Assembly: GCF_007673775.1 (NCBI RefSeq)
Contig: NZ_VEAF01000009.1
Span: 1-36,428, forward strand
Direction: 5' to 3'
Length of the DNA: 36,428 nt
Source of the DNA: Curtobacterium sp. 9128
GTDB lineage: Bacteria; Actinomycetota; Actinomycetes; Actinomycetales; Microbacteriaceae
Shown: positions 16,573 through 24,790 of the stretch, piece after piece
Layout of the letters: every line of letters begins with the position of its first letter
How positions within the stretch are numbered: position 1 is the first letter of the stretch
Notes under the pieces: generated by a model
Told to the model about the DNA's origin: nothing
The model's input: only the letters and a program-made list of their open reading frames with translations
Databases searched by the model: none
Position numbers and translations under genes: made by a program

Positions 16573-16717
16573 GGGGGTGTCCTCTCCCGGGTGCTGTCCC
16601 GCCCGACGGTACCCGGCGCGTGGTGAGCACCGCCCGCGGCCATCGGCCCCCGCCGGGCACCACCGCCCACACCCAGATCGGTCGGAACTCGACACCGGAA
16701 CCGGGTACCGTACCAGG

Positions 16718-18526
16718 ATGACCTCCGAAACGAACAGCACCACCGACCCGACCGACGAGGGACCCGTGGTGACGTTCGCCGACCTGGGGCTCAGCGAGCC
16801 CGTGCTCAAGGCCGTCAAGGAGATCGGGTACGAGACCCCCTCCGCGATCCAGGCGGCCACCATCCCGACCCTGCTCGAGGGCCGCGACGTCGTCGGCCTC
16901 GCCCAGACCGGCACCGGCAAGACGGCCGCCTTCGCGCTGCCCGTCCTGTCCCGCATGGAGTCGGGCAGCAAGCTGCCGCAGGCCCTCGTGCTCTCCCCGA
17001 CCCGCGAGCTCGCCCTGCAGGTGTGCGAGGCGTTCGAGCAGTACGCGTCGCACATGCGCGGCGTGCACGTGCTGCCCGTCTACGGCGGCCAGGCGTACGG
17101 CGTGCAGCTCTCGGCACTGCGTCGTGGCGTCGACGTCGTCGTCGGCACGCCCGGACGCATCATGGACCACATCGCCAAGGGCACGCTCGACCTGTCCGAG
17201 CTGAAGTACCTCGTCCTCGACGAGGCCGACGAGATGCTCAAGATGGGCTTCGCCGAAGACGTCGAGACGATCCTCGCCGAGACGCCGGACACCAAGCAGG
17301 TCGCGCTCTTCTCGGCGACCATGCCCGCGCAGATCCGCCGCATCTCGAAGCAGTACCTCAACGACCCGGCCGAGATCACCGTCAAGGCCAAGACCACCAC
17401 GTCGGCGAACACGACGCAGCGCTACCTCATCGTGTCGTACGCGCAGAAGGTCGACGCGCTCACCCGCATCCTCGAGGTCGAGGACTTCGAGGGCCTCATC
17501 ATCTTCGTGCGCACGAAGAGCGAGACCGAGACCCTCGCCGAGAAGCTCCGCGCTCGCGGGTACGCCGCGGCCGCCATCAGCGGTGACGTCGCCCAGGCCC
17601 AGCGCGAGCGCACGGTCAACCAGCTGAAGTCCGGCAAGCTCGACATCCTCGTCGCCACCGACGTGGCCGCGCGCGGTCTCGACGTCGACCGCATCACCCA
17701 CGTGGTGAACTTCGACATCCCCGTCGACACCGAGTCCTACGTGCACCGCATCGGCCGCACCGGTCGTGCCGGCCGGAGCGGCGCAGCGATCAGCTTCGTC
17801 ACGCCCCGCGAGCGTCGGCTGCTCACCGCGATCGAGAAGGCCACGCGCCAGCCGCTGACCGAGATGACGCTCCCGAGCATCGAGGACGTCAACGTCACCC
17901 GCCTGACGCGGTTCGACGACGCCATCACCGCGGCGCTCGAGTCGCGCGACCGCATCGAGGCGTTCCGCGACGTCATCGCGCACTACGTGGAGCACCACGA
18001 CGTCCCCGAGCAGGACGTCGCGGCGGCGCTCGCCGTCGTCGCGCAGGGCGACACCCCGCTGCTCCTCGACCCGGCCGAGGACGCCCTCCGCCGCCAGGTG
18101 GAGCGCGACCAGCGTCGCGACGAGCGCAAGGGCCGCGACCGCGAGGACGACGGCGGTGACCGTCGTCGCCGTTCGGTGCCGATGACGCCGTACCGCATCG
18201 AGGTCGGCCGCCGCCACCGCGTCGAGCCCCGGCAGATCGTCGGCGCGCTCGCCAACGAGGGCGGCCTTCGTCGCGACGACTTCGGCGCGATCCGCATCCA
18301 GCCGGAGTTCTCGATCGTCGAGCTCCCGTCCGACATGCCCGGCGACGTGCTCGACCGCCTCAGCGACACCCGCATCAGCGGCCGACTCATCGAGATCAAG
18401 CCCGACCGCCGTGGCGGCGGGGCGTCCGGTGGTGGTCCCCGTCGCGGCCCGCGCGACGACCGTGACGACCGTCGCGGTCCCCGTGGCGACCGCGACGACC
18501 GTCCGGCGCGCCGGCCGCGGTACTAG
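16718..18526 (+). CDS. deaD: DEAD-box ATP-dependent RNA helicase
   Basis: This 602-residue RNA helicase unwinds structured RNA, probably in ribosome assembly or cold adaptation. The Q motif is near FADLGLSEPVLKAVKEIGYETP (20-41, in outline). Walker A is AQTGTGKT (62-69), motif Ia PTRELAL, motif Ib TPGR, motif II DEAD (168-171), motif III SAT (199-201), motif V ATDVAARGLD and motif VI HRIGRTGRAGR. A DbpA-type RNA-binding domain lies at about 483-560 (YRIEVGRRHRVEPRQIVGAL). The tail is rich in RDDR and RGG-like repeats, which would bind RNA unspecifically. The ATG at 16718 gives the normal start. A strong hairpin follows the stop codon. Confidence 0.95.
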   Translation: MTSETNSTTDPTDEGPVVTFADLGLSEPVLKAVKEIGYETPSAIQAATIPTLLEGRDVVGLAQTGTGKTAAFALPVLSRMESGSKLPQALVLSPTRELALQVCEAFEQYASHMRGVHVLPVYGGQAYGVQLSALRRGVDVVVGTPGRIMDHIAKGTLDLSELKYLVLDEADEMLKMGFAEDVETILAETPDTKQVALFSATMPAQIRRISKQYLNDPAEITVKAKTTTSANTTQRYLIVSYAQKVDALTRILEVEDFEGLIIFVRTKSETETLAEKLRARGYAAAAISGDVAQAQRERTVNQLKSGKLDILVATDVAARGLDVDRITHVVNFDIPVDTESYVHRIGRTGRAGRSGAAISFVTPRERRLLTAIEKATRQPLTEMTLPSIEDVNVTRLTRFDDAITAALESRDRIEAFRDVIAHYVEHHDVPEQDVAAALAVVAQGDTPLLLDPAEDALRRQVERDQRRDERKGRDREDDGGDRRRRSVPMTPYRIEVGRRHRVEPRQIVGALANEGGLRRDDFGAIRIQPEFSIVELPSDMPGDVLDRLSDTRISGRLIEIKPDRRGGGASGGGPRRGPRDDRDDRRGPRGDRDDRPARRPRY

Positions 18527-18538
18527 ACCCAGCCACAG

Positions 18539-18585
18539 ACGGACTGGAGGCTCGGCTCACCACCGGTGGGCAGCCTCCAGTCCGT
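18539..18585. terminator. Bidirectional terminator hairpin
   Basis: ACGGACTGGAGGCT (18539-18552) pairs perfectly with AGCCTCCAGTCCGT (18572-18585), giving a 14-bp stem around a 19-base loop. It lies between the convergent helicase gene and epimerase gene and could end both transcripts. Confidence 0.8.
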
Positions 18586-18608
18586 TGCGTGTTCCGCCGG
18601 GACGGCGC

Positions 18609-19532
18609 TCACGCGACGTCGGCGGTCCGGCGGCACACCTCGTCCCACGGTGTCGGTTCGATGCCGAAGTGCTCGCGGGCTGCCCGGTCGTCGACGACGT
18701 ACGGGGCGGTCCACTGGTAGCCCATGTCGGCGATCTCGCGCAGCATCGGTGACACCAGGCCCAGCGCCCGCATCGCTCCGGTCGGGAGCCGGTGCACGGT
18801 CACGGGCGGCCGTCCCGCGGCGGCGAGCACGTCGGTGAGCGCCCGCGTCTGCGAGACCGGGGGGTTCGACGGCACCATCCAGGTCCGGCCGTGGGACCCG
18901 GGGTCGTCGGCGGCGGCGACCAGCGTGCGTGCGACGTCGAGCACGTCCGTGAACGTGTGTGGCAGGTCGGTGCGGCCGAGCATCCACACGCCCTTGCCGC
19001 GGAGCGCATCCGGCAGCACACGCGTGACGTGGCCGTTCTGGCCGACGCCCGTACCCACGTAGTCCGACGCGCGGACCTCGACGGTGCGGAGTCGTCCCGC
19101 CCGGTGCGCCTCGAGTGCGTCGCGCCACATCCGGGCACGCAGGACGCCCTTGTGGTCGGTCGCCGCGTCCGGGAGCCCCTCGTGCATCGGGCCGGACGTC
19201 GGGCCGTACGGGTACAGGTTGCCGGTGATCGCCAGCACCGCGCCGGAGCGCTCGGCCGCGGTCAGCAGGGCGGTGGCGAGGGGTGGCCAGGTCCGCTCCC
19301 ACTGCGTGTAGTCGCCGGGGTTCGCACAGTTGTACAGGGCGCGTGCGCCCTGGGTGACGCGGGTCAGGGCGTCAGCGTCCGACGCGTCGAGCGCCAGGTG
19401 GGTCACGCCCGCAGTCCCCGTGTCGCGACCCGACCGGGTGACGACGGTGACCTGCTCGCCCCGCTCGGCGAGGTGGGCTGCGACGTGGCGGCCGACGGGG
19501 CCGGCGCCGACGACGACGTGGTGCTGCGACAT
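18609..19532 (-). CDS. NAD(P)-dependent epimerase/dehydratase-like protein
   Basis: The product is 307 residues with an N-terminal Rossmann fold (HHVVVGAGPVGRHVAAHLAE, residues 4-23; the glycine pattern is GxGxxG). Its extended SDR character shows in ITGNLYPYGP (about 110) and VRASDYVGTGVGQNGH. The usual YxxxK pair is not evident, so it may act as an atypical SDR or a sensor. ATG 19532 follows AGGAGGAA. It diverges from a tetR gene across three copies of one operator, so it is the likely target of that repressor. An oxidoreductase induced by a small toxic compound is the simplest guess. Confidence 0.82.
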   Translation of the reverse strand: MSQHHVVVGAGPVGRHVAAHLAERGEQVTVVTRSGRDTGTAGVTHLALDASDADALTRVTQGARALYNCANPGDYTQWERTWPPLATALLTAAERSGAVLAITGNLYPYGPTSGPMHEGLPDAATDHKGVLRARMWRDALEAHRAGRLRTVEVRASDYVGTGVGQNGHVTRVLPDALRGKGVWMLGRTDLPHTFTDVLDVARTLVAAADDPGSHGRTWMVPSNPPVSQTRALTDVLAAAGRPPVTVHRLPTGAMRALGLVSPMLREIADMGYQWTAPYVVDDRAAREHFGIEPTPWDEVCRRTADVA

Positions 19533-19554
19533 GGGTTCCTCCTGCTCGAATCCG

Positions 19555-19569
19555 GAGAGCAGTGCTCTC
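19555..19569. promoter_or_regulatory. TetR operator copy 1
   Basis: GAGAGCA-G-TGCTCTC is a perfect 15-bp inverted repeat, 23 bp upstream of the epimerase start. It is the first of three copies in this spacer, which strongly suggests binding by the divergent TetR protein. Confidence 0.7.
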
Positions 19570-19606
19570 GGTTCGATGAGCATGGCACTGCTGGGGACCG
19601 AATGCA

Positions 19607-19619
19607 AGAGCAGTGCTCT
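19607..19619. promoter_or_regulatory. TetR operator copy 2
   Basis: AGAGCA-G-TGCTCT is a 13-bp perfect inverted repeat of the same sequence as copy 1, with its centre 51 bp away. The outer base pair of copy 1 is lost on the left side. Confidence 0.7.
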
Positions 19620-19624
19620 CGTTT

Positions 19625-19639
19625 GTGATCAGTGCTCTC
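19625..19639. promoter_or_regulatory. TetR operator copy 3 (degenerate)
   Basis: The right half AGTGCTCTC is intact, but the left half is GTGATC, so only one arm matches. Its centre is 19 bp from copy 2 and it lies 18 bp before the tetR start. It may be a weaker autoregulatory site. Confidence 0.5.
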
Positions 19640-19657
19640 TGGTGGCAGGGTTGACGG

Positions 19658-20392
19658 ATGACCGACCGGCAGCCGACTGCACGCGACCTGGCTCGCGCAA
19701 CGACCCGCACGCGCATCACCGCGGCGGCGCGGGCCCGGCTGACGGAGGAGGGGCCGGCGCAGCTGAGCCTCCGCGCCGTCGCGCGTGACGTCGGACTGGT
19801 GTCGTCGGCGGTCTACCGGTACTTCCCGAGCCGCGACGACCTGCTCACCGCACTGCTCGTGCAGGACTACGACGAACTCGGGGCGGAGGTCGAGGAGGCC
19901 GACGCCGCACGTGACCGGACGGACGTCGGCGGTCGGTGGATCAGCGCCTGCCGGGCGATCCGGACGTGGTCGATCACCCACCCGGGGGACTTCGCGCTGC
20001 TGTACGGCTCGCCGGTGCCCGGGTACGCGGCACCGCCGGAGACGATCGAGCCGGCGACCCGCGCGACGCTGGTGCTCGTCCGGATCGTGATCGACGCGAT
20101 GACCGGGAAGGACCTGCCGGACTGTCGGGTCGACCCGGTCGCGGGCGACCCCGGTGACGTGGTGGCGGGCGCCGTGGCGTACATCCGCTCGCGGGGGATC
20201 GCCGAGGACGCCCCGCCCGAGGCCGTGATGCGGACGCTCATGGCGTGGACGGCGGTGTTCGGCACGGTGTCGTTCGAGCTGTTCGGGCACTACGTCGGGT
20301 CCGTCGACGACCACGAGCGGTACTTCGACCTGGTGGTGGAGCGGCTGGCCGCGGACATCGGGTTCGCGGCGTCGGCGTCGGCGTCGGACTGA
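19658..20392 (+). CDS. TetR family regulator with WHG-type C-terminal domain
   Basis: The product is 244 residues. The N-terminal HTH (about 20-65) reads AAARARLTEEGPAQLSLRAV then LVSSAVYRYFPSRDDLLTAL, a canonical TetR DNA-binding domain. The C-terminal part (about 85-235), with HPGDFALLYGSPVPGYAAP and TAVFGTVSFELFGH, matches the WHG-type ligand-binding domain found in many actinobacterial TetR proteins. The ATG at 19658 is adopted. It diverges from the epimerase-like gene across three operator copies and probably represses both. The ligand is unknown. The C-terminus ends in an Ala-Ser repeat. Confidence 0.9.
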   Translation: MTDRQPTARDLARATTRTRITAAARARLTEEGPAQLSLRAVARDVGLVSSAVYRYFPSRDDLLTALLVQDYDELGAEVEEADAARDRTDVGGRWISACRAIRTWSITHPGDFALLYGSPVPGYAAPPETIEPATRATLVLVRIVIDAMTGKDLPDCRVDPVAGDPGDVVAGAVAYIRSRGIAEDAPPEAVMRTLMAWTAVFGTVSFELFGHYVGSVDDHERYFDLVVERLAADIGFAASASASD

Positions 20393-20408
20393 GCCGCGCG
20401 GACCGGGC

Positions 20409-21464
20409 TCAGCCTCGGTCTGCTCCGTGCTCCGGGTCGCTCGACCCGCGCACGACCAGCTGCACCGGGTTGCGCACCCGCCCGCGTCGCACGCCACCGT
20501 CGATGATCTCGACGAGTGCCTCCGCCGCCAGGCGTCCGAGCTCCTGCAGGTTCATGTCGACGCTCGTCAGGTGTGGGCGCGCTCCCTCGACCAGGACGTC
20601 CCAGTTGTCGAACCCGACCACCGCGACGTCGTCCGGGATCCGCCGCCCTGACTCGCGGATGGTGTCCATGACGCCCCGGGCGATGTGGTCGCTCCCGGCG
20701 ACGACGGCGTCGACGTCCGGATGTGCATCGAGGAGCCGGGTGGTCGCCTGGCGCCCCCAGGCCTCGTTCCACGCACCGAACACCAGACCGGGGTTGCCGA
20801 CGAGCTCGAGCCCGTGCGCTTCCATCGCGGCGGCGGCACCGCGGAGGCGGTCCCGTGCGGCGGCGTAGGTGTCCTCGCCGTTGACGATCGCGATGCGTCG
20901 ACGGCCGGCGGCGACGAGGTGCTCCACGGCCATCCGGCCGGCGAGCTCGTTGTCCGGCTCGAACGACAGGTCCTGGTCGTCGGTCGAGGGGGCGTAGACG
21001 TAGACCACCGGCACGCTCGGCTTCGACTGCATCGGCGGGCGCGGGTTCGTGGTACGGCCGACCACGAGGACCCCGTCGACGCGGCGGGTCAGCAGGGACT
21101 GCAGCTGGAGTTGCTCGCGCAGGGCGCTGTCCCGCGCGTCGGCGAGGAGGACCGAGAGCGACCCGGCCCCGAAGGCGTCCTCGGCCCCGAGCAGGATCGG
21201 CAGGACGAACCGGTTGTCGAGGTCGCTCGTGAGCATGCCGATCGTGTTCGTGGGGGCGCGGTTCAGCGCCCGTGCGAACGGGTTCGGCACGAACGACAGC
21301 GCGGCGGCGGCGGCCGTCACGGCGTCCCGCGACCGGGCGCTGACGTGGGCCTTGCCGTTCAGCGCCTTCGACGCGGTGGCGACCGAGACGCCCGCGGCTC
21401 GCGCCACGTCCGCCAGGGTCACGGCGTCCGCGGTTCCTGTGGGGCTTTCGGTGTCGTCGCTCAT
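20409..21464 (-). CDS. LacI family repressor of the arabinoside operon
   Basis: The product is 351 residues. The N-terminal HTH (about 15-40) reads VTLADVARAAGVSVATASKAL, followed by the hinge helix VPNPFARALNRAPT. Residues 75-340 form a periplasmic-binding-protein-like sugar domain (NTIGMLTSDLDNRFVLPIL, VDGVLVVGR, DAVVAGSDHIARGVMD, DVAVVGFDNWD). ATG 21464 follows GGAGGGACC. It diverges from the sugar importer and glycosidase operon. Two LacI-type palindromes bracket the divergent promoter, so it likely represses the operon until an arabinose-containing sugar binds. It may also control itself. Confidence 0.93.
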   Translation of the reverse strand: MSDDTESPTGTADAVTLADVARAAGVSVATASKALNGKAHVSARSRDAVTAAAAALSFVPNPFARALNRAPTNTIGMLTSDLDNRFVLPILLGAEDAFGAGSLSVLLADARDSALREQLQLQSLLTRRVDGVLVVGRTTNPRPPMQSKPSVPVVYVYAPSTDDQDLSFEPDNELAGRMAVEHLVAAGRRRIAIVNGEDTYAAARDRLRGAAAAMEAHGLELVGNPGLVFGAWNEAWGRQATTRLLDAHPDVDAVVAGSDHIARGVMDTIRESGRRIPDDVAVVGFDNWDVLVEGARPHLTSVDMNLQELGRLAAEALVEIIDGGVRRGRVRNPVQLVVRGSSDPEHGADRG

Positions 21465-21473
21465 GGTCCCTCC

Positions 21474-21485
21474 GAAACCAGTTTA
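21474..21485. promoter_or_regulatory. LacI-type operator O1
   Basis: GAAACCAGTTTA contains AAAC-CA-GTTT, an imperfect LacI-type palindrome. It lies 9 bp upstream of the TTGACA element and 9 bp before the lacI start, so it could serve both directions. Confidence 0.55.
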
Positions 21486-21494
21486 GGAAAGTTC

Positions 21495-21524
21495 TTGACA
21501 TGTGGCGAGCGCTGATCGTAGATT
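21495..21524 (+). promoter_or_regulatory. Promoter of the arabinoside operon
   Basis: A perfect -35 TTGACA (21495-21500) is followed after 18 bp by TAGATT (21519-21524), a good -10. This is a sigma-70-type promoter, unusually consensus-like for such G+C-rich DNA. Transcription would start around 21531, inside operator O2. Confidence 0.7.
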
Positions 21525-21530
21525 CCCCCC

Positions 21531-21542
21531 GAAACCGGTTTC
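21531..21542. promoter_or_regulatory. LacI-type operator O2
   Basis: GAAACCGGTTTC is a perfect 12-bp palindrome matching the AAACCGGTTT-type consensus of LacI/CcpA-like regulators. It lies just downstream of the -10, so a bound repressor would block initiation. Its centre is 57 bp from O1, which would allow a repression loop. Confidence 0.8.
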
Positions 21543-21634
21543 GGTTCCCCTCGACGGCGAGGCAGCGTCGCCGAGGGGGCCGCTGCCGGACCCGAACCTG
21601 CGATCACGTCGCATTCAGAGAGGAACCCGTGATC

Positions 21635-22885
21635 ATGCGCACCAAGACCGTCATCCGCATCGGCGCGCTGGTGGCAGCCGCCAGCGTCGTCGCCGGTCTC
21701 ACCGGCTGTTCGGCACAGTCCTCCGGCTCCGGCTCGTCGGACGCCGCGAAGGGCACCTACACGTTCTGGGACCCGTACCCCCAGTACGACGCCTCGTCCG
21801 CGTGGGGCAAGCTCGTCGCCAAGTGCGGGACCGAAGCGGGCGTCAGCGTCAAGCGCACCGGCTACGACACCTCCGACCTCACGAACAAGGCGCTCCTCGC
21901 GGGCCAGCAGGGCAAGTCGCCCGACGTCCTGCTCGTCGACAACCCCGTGGTCTCCACACTGGCCCAGGCCGGCATCCTCACCGACACGGGGACGAACGGC
22001 CTGCAGACGGGCTCGATCGCGAAGAACATCCTCGGCGCGGGGGTCATCGACGGCAAGACCTACGGCGTCCCGATCGGCGCGAACACCCTGGCGCTCTACT
22101 ACAACCCCAAGGTGCTCCAGGCAGCCGGCGTCGACCCGACCTCGATCAAGGACTGGGCATCGCTGACGGACGCCCTGGCGAAGGTGAAGGCCGCCGGCAA
22201 GAAGGGCATCACGTTCTCCGGGATCAACACCGAGGAAGGATCGTTCCAGTTCCTCCCGTGGTTCTGGGGTGCCGACGCCGACCTGACGAAGCTCGACTCC
22301 TCGAAGGCCGAAGCGGCGCTGAACCTCTGGAAGGACTGGATCGACAAGGGCTACGCGCCGAACTCGGTCATCCAGAACACCCAGACGACGAGCTGGCAGG
22401 AGTTCCAGTCCGGCGACTTCGCGTTCGGCGAGAACGGCACGTGGCAGAAGGACGCCGCGAAGCAGATGGGCGCCGACGTCATCACGATCCCGGCCGAGCA
22501 CGGCGGCGCGGCACCGGTGCCGACCGGCGGCGAGTTCTTCACCATCCCGGTGCAGAAGGACTCGGCGCGCTACACGACGACGAAGAAGATCGTCGAGTGC
22601 CTGTCGTCGGGCGACAACGTCGTGACGACGGACAACACGCTCAACTACATCGCCGCGTCGTCGAAGCTCCAGCAGCAGCAGCTCGCGGCGAACAAGGACC
22701 TGTCGACCTGGGTCGACGCCGTCCAGGCCGCGCGAGCCCGCACCGGCGACGACCTCGGTGTGAAGTACCCGGTCATCTCCGAGCAGCTCTGGACCGCGGT
22801 GCAGAAGGCCGAGTCCGGCTCGGCCTCGCCGTCGGACGCCCTGCAGGCAGCGCAGCAGGCCGTCGACGCCAAGCTCACCAAGTAG
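21635..22885 (+). CDS. Extracellular sugar-binding lipoprotein
   Basis: The product is 416 residues. The signal peptide (1-24) ends in the lipobox LTGC, with Cys25 lipidated, so the protein is anchored to the outer face of the membrane. The mature part is a family 1 solute-binding protein (GTYTFWDPYPQYDASSAWGK, SPDVLLVDNPVVSTLAQAG, GKTYGVPIGANTLALYYN, and a late GGEFFTIP). It would capture oligosaccharides and deliver them to the two permeases encoded next. ATG 21635 is chosen; GTG 21629 in the same frame also has AGAGGA upstream. It is the first gene of the operon after the LacI-controlled promoter. Ligand specificity is inferred as arabinosides from the downstream glycosidases. Confidence 0.92.
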   Translation: MRTKTVIRIGALVAAASVVAGLTGCSAQSSGSGSSDAAKGTYTFWDPYPQYDASSAWGKLVAKCGTEAGVSVKRTGYDTSDLTNKALLAGQQGKSPDVLLVDNPVVSTLAQAGILTDTGTNGLQTGSIAKNILGAGVIDGKTYGVPIGANTLALYYNPKVLQAAGVDPTSIKDWASLTDALAKVKAAGKKGITFSGINTEEGSFQFLPWFWGADADLTKLDSSKAEAALNLWKDWIDKGYAPNSVIQNTQTTSWQEFQSGDFAFGENGTWQKDAAKQMGADVITIPAEHGGAAPVPTGGEFFTIPVQKDSARYTTTKKIVECLSSGDNVVTTDNTLNYIAASSKLQQQQLAANKDLSTWVDAVQAARARTGDDLGVKYPVISEQLWTAVQKAESGSASPSDALQAAQQAVDAKLTK

Positions 22886-22931
22886 TCCACCCGCACCACC
22901 GAGCACGACGAAGAGAGAAGCCGACACGACC

Positions 22932-23903
22932 ATGACGACCGACACGACGTCACTGCGACCGCCGGCCGCGCGTCCCCGGGCCGAGGGCACCCCCGCCTCG
23001 GCCCGGGCCCGCCGCGCCCACGCGCAGCGGAGAGCGCAACTCACCGCCTGGGCGTTCCTCGCCCCGGTGGCCGTCTACCTGCTGCTCTTCTACGCGTACC
23101 CGCTCTACAAGAACGTGGAGTTGAGCCTCCGGCACTACACGGTGACGTCGTTCATCTCCGGCAACGCGCCCTTCGTCGGACTGCAGAACTTCGTGTCGGT
23201 GTTCACGAGCGCGACCTTCGCCCCGGCGATCTGGAACACGACGGTCTTCGTCCTCGTGTCGATCGTGGTGCAGTTCGCCCTCGGGCTCGCCCTCGCGGTG
23301 TTCTTCCAGAACCACTTCCCGCTCTCCGGGCTGTTGCGCGCACTGTTCCTCGTGCCGTGGCTCCTGCCGCTGCTCGTGTCGGCGAGCACGTGGTCCTGGA
23401 TGATGAACAGCGACTCGGGGATCGTGAACGCCTTCCTCGAGGCGGTCGGCATCGGCCAGATCAACTGGCTGACGTCCCCGGACTGGTCCCTGTTCGCCGT
23501 GCTCATCGCCAACATCTGGATCGGCATCCCGTTCAACCTGGTGATCATGTACTCCGGGTTGCAGGGCATCCCCGACGAACTCCACGAGGCAGCGTCCCTG
23601 GACGGGGCGAACGGCTGGCAGCGCTTCTGGCGGATCACCTTCCCGCTGCTCCGACCGGTCACGGCGATCACCCTGCTGCTCGGCTTCGTCTACACGCTCA
23701 AGGTCTTCGACATCATCTGGATCATGACGAAGGGCGGCCCGTCGGGCTCGTCCACGACCCTCGCGATCTGGTCCTACCAGCTGGGCTTCGGCTCGCTCCT
23801 GCCCGACTTCAGCTCCGCCGCGACCGTGGGCAACGTGCTCATCGTCATCGCCCTCGTCGTCGGCCTGATCTACGCGCGCGTGCAGCGCCGCCTGGAGGTG
23901 TGA
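22932..23903 (+). CDS. Sugar ABC transporter permease (MalF-like)
   Basis: The product is 323 residues. A basic 37-residue N-terminus is followed by six transmembrane segments. The EAA loop is EAASLDGANGWQRFWRITFP (about 222-241), which docks the ATPase. The start is preceded by AGAGAAG in a 46-bp gap after the binding-protein gene. It pairs with the next permease. No ATPase gene is present in the locus, as is usual for actinobacterial sugar importers that share a multitasking MsiK-type ATPase. Confidence 0.93.
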   Translation: MTTDTTSLRPPAARPRAEGTPASARARRAHAQRRAQLTAWAFLAPVAVYLLLFYAYPLYKNVELSLRHYTVTSFISGNAPFVGLQNFVSVFTSATFAPAIWNTTVFVLVSIVVQFALGLALAVFFQNHFPLSGLLRALFLVPWLLPLLVSASTWSWMMNSDSGIVNAFLEAVGIGQINWLTSPDWSLFAVLIANIWIGIPFNLVIMYSGLQGIPDELHEAASLDGANGWQRFWRITFPLLRPVTAITLLLGFVYTLKVFDIIWIMTKGGPSGSSTTLAIWSYQLGFGSLLPDFSSAATVGNVLIVIALVVGLIYARVQRRLEV

Positions 23904-23904
23904 G

Positions 23905-24786
23905 ATGGCCACCACGACCGTCACCCGTGCCGTCACCACCCGCGAGACGAAGGGCCGCGCGCCACACGGCGCCCCACGACGGGGCGGATGGCGGACCGTC
24001 CTCGGCATCGTGTTCACCGCCGTGATGCTCTTCCCCGTCTACTGGATGGTGAACGTCTCGCTCACCCGCGACCAGGACATGCGGAAGAGCCCGCCGAACC
24101 TCATCCCGATCGACGGCACCCTGCACGGGTACGCGACGGTCCTGGGGCAGCAGCTGCCGTTCCTCGGCACGAGCCTGGTCGTCGGACTCGGCACCGTGGT
24201 CCTCACCCTCGCGCTGTCCGCCCCGGCGGCGTACTCGCTCGCCAAGCTCCGGCCGCGGGGCGGGGGAGCGATGAGCTTCGTGCTCCTCATCGCCCAGATG
24301 ATCCCCGCGATCATCATGGCGATGGGCTTCTACACGATCTACGTGCAGCTCGGGGTCCTCGACACCGTGTGGGGGCTCATCCTCGCCGACTCGACCATCG
24401 CGGTCCCGTTCGGTGTGCTCATCTTCACCGCGTTCATGCGGGGGATCCCGGACGAACTGCTGAACGCCGCGCGCATCGACGGCGCGAGCACCTGGCGCAC
24501 CTTCACCTCCGTCGTGATGCCGGTGAGCCGCAACTCGATCGTCACGGTGTCGCTCTTCAGCTTCCTCTGGGCCTGGTCCGACTTCCTGTTCGCCAACACC
24601 CTCGACGGCGGAGGCGACGCGAAGCCGATCACGCTCGGCATCTACGCGTACATCGGCAACAACAACCAGGAGTGGAACTCGATCATGGCGACCGCCGTCG
24701 TCGCGTCCATCCCCGCCGCGGTGCTCCTCGTCCTCGCGCAGCGCTACGTCGCCGCCGGCGTCACGGCCGGCGCCGTGAAGGACTGA
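23905..24786 (+). CDS. Sugar ABC transporter permease (MalG-like)
   Basis: The product is 293 residues with six transmembrane segments. The EAA-like loop is NAARIDGASTWRTFTSVVMP (about 190-209). It starts 1 bp after the previous stop, so the two permeases are coupled. The periplasmic segment after helix 1 (VNVSLTRDQDMRKSPPNLIP) is typical of MalG-type subunits. With the upstream permease and lipoprotein it forms the importer core. An external ATPase must be supplied from elsewhere in the genome. Confidence 0.93.
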   Translation: MATTTVTRAVTTRETKGRAPHGAPRRGGWRTVLGIVFTAVMLFPVYWMVNVSLTRDQDMRKSPPNLIPIDGTLHGYATVLGQQLPFLGTSLVVGLGTVVLTLALSAPAAYSLAKLRPRGGGAMSFVLLIAQMIPAIIMAMGFYTIYVQLGVLDTVWGLILADSTIAVPFGVLIFTAFMRGIPDELLNAARIDGASTWRTFTSVVMPVSRNSIVTVSLFSFLWAWSDFLFANTLDGGGDAKPITLGIYAYIGNNNQEWNSIMATAVVASIPAAVLLVLAQRYVAAGVTAGAVKD

Positions 24787-24790
24787 ACCG

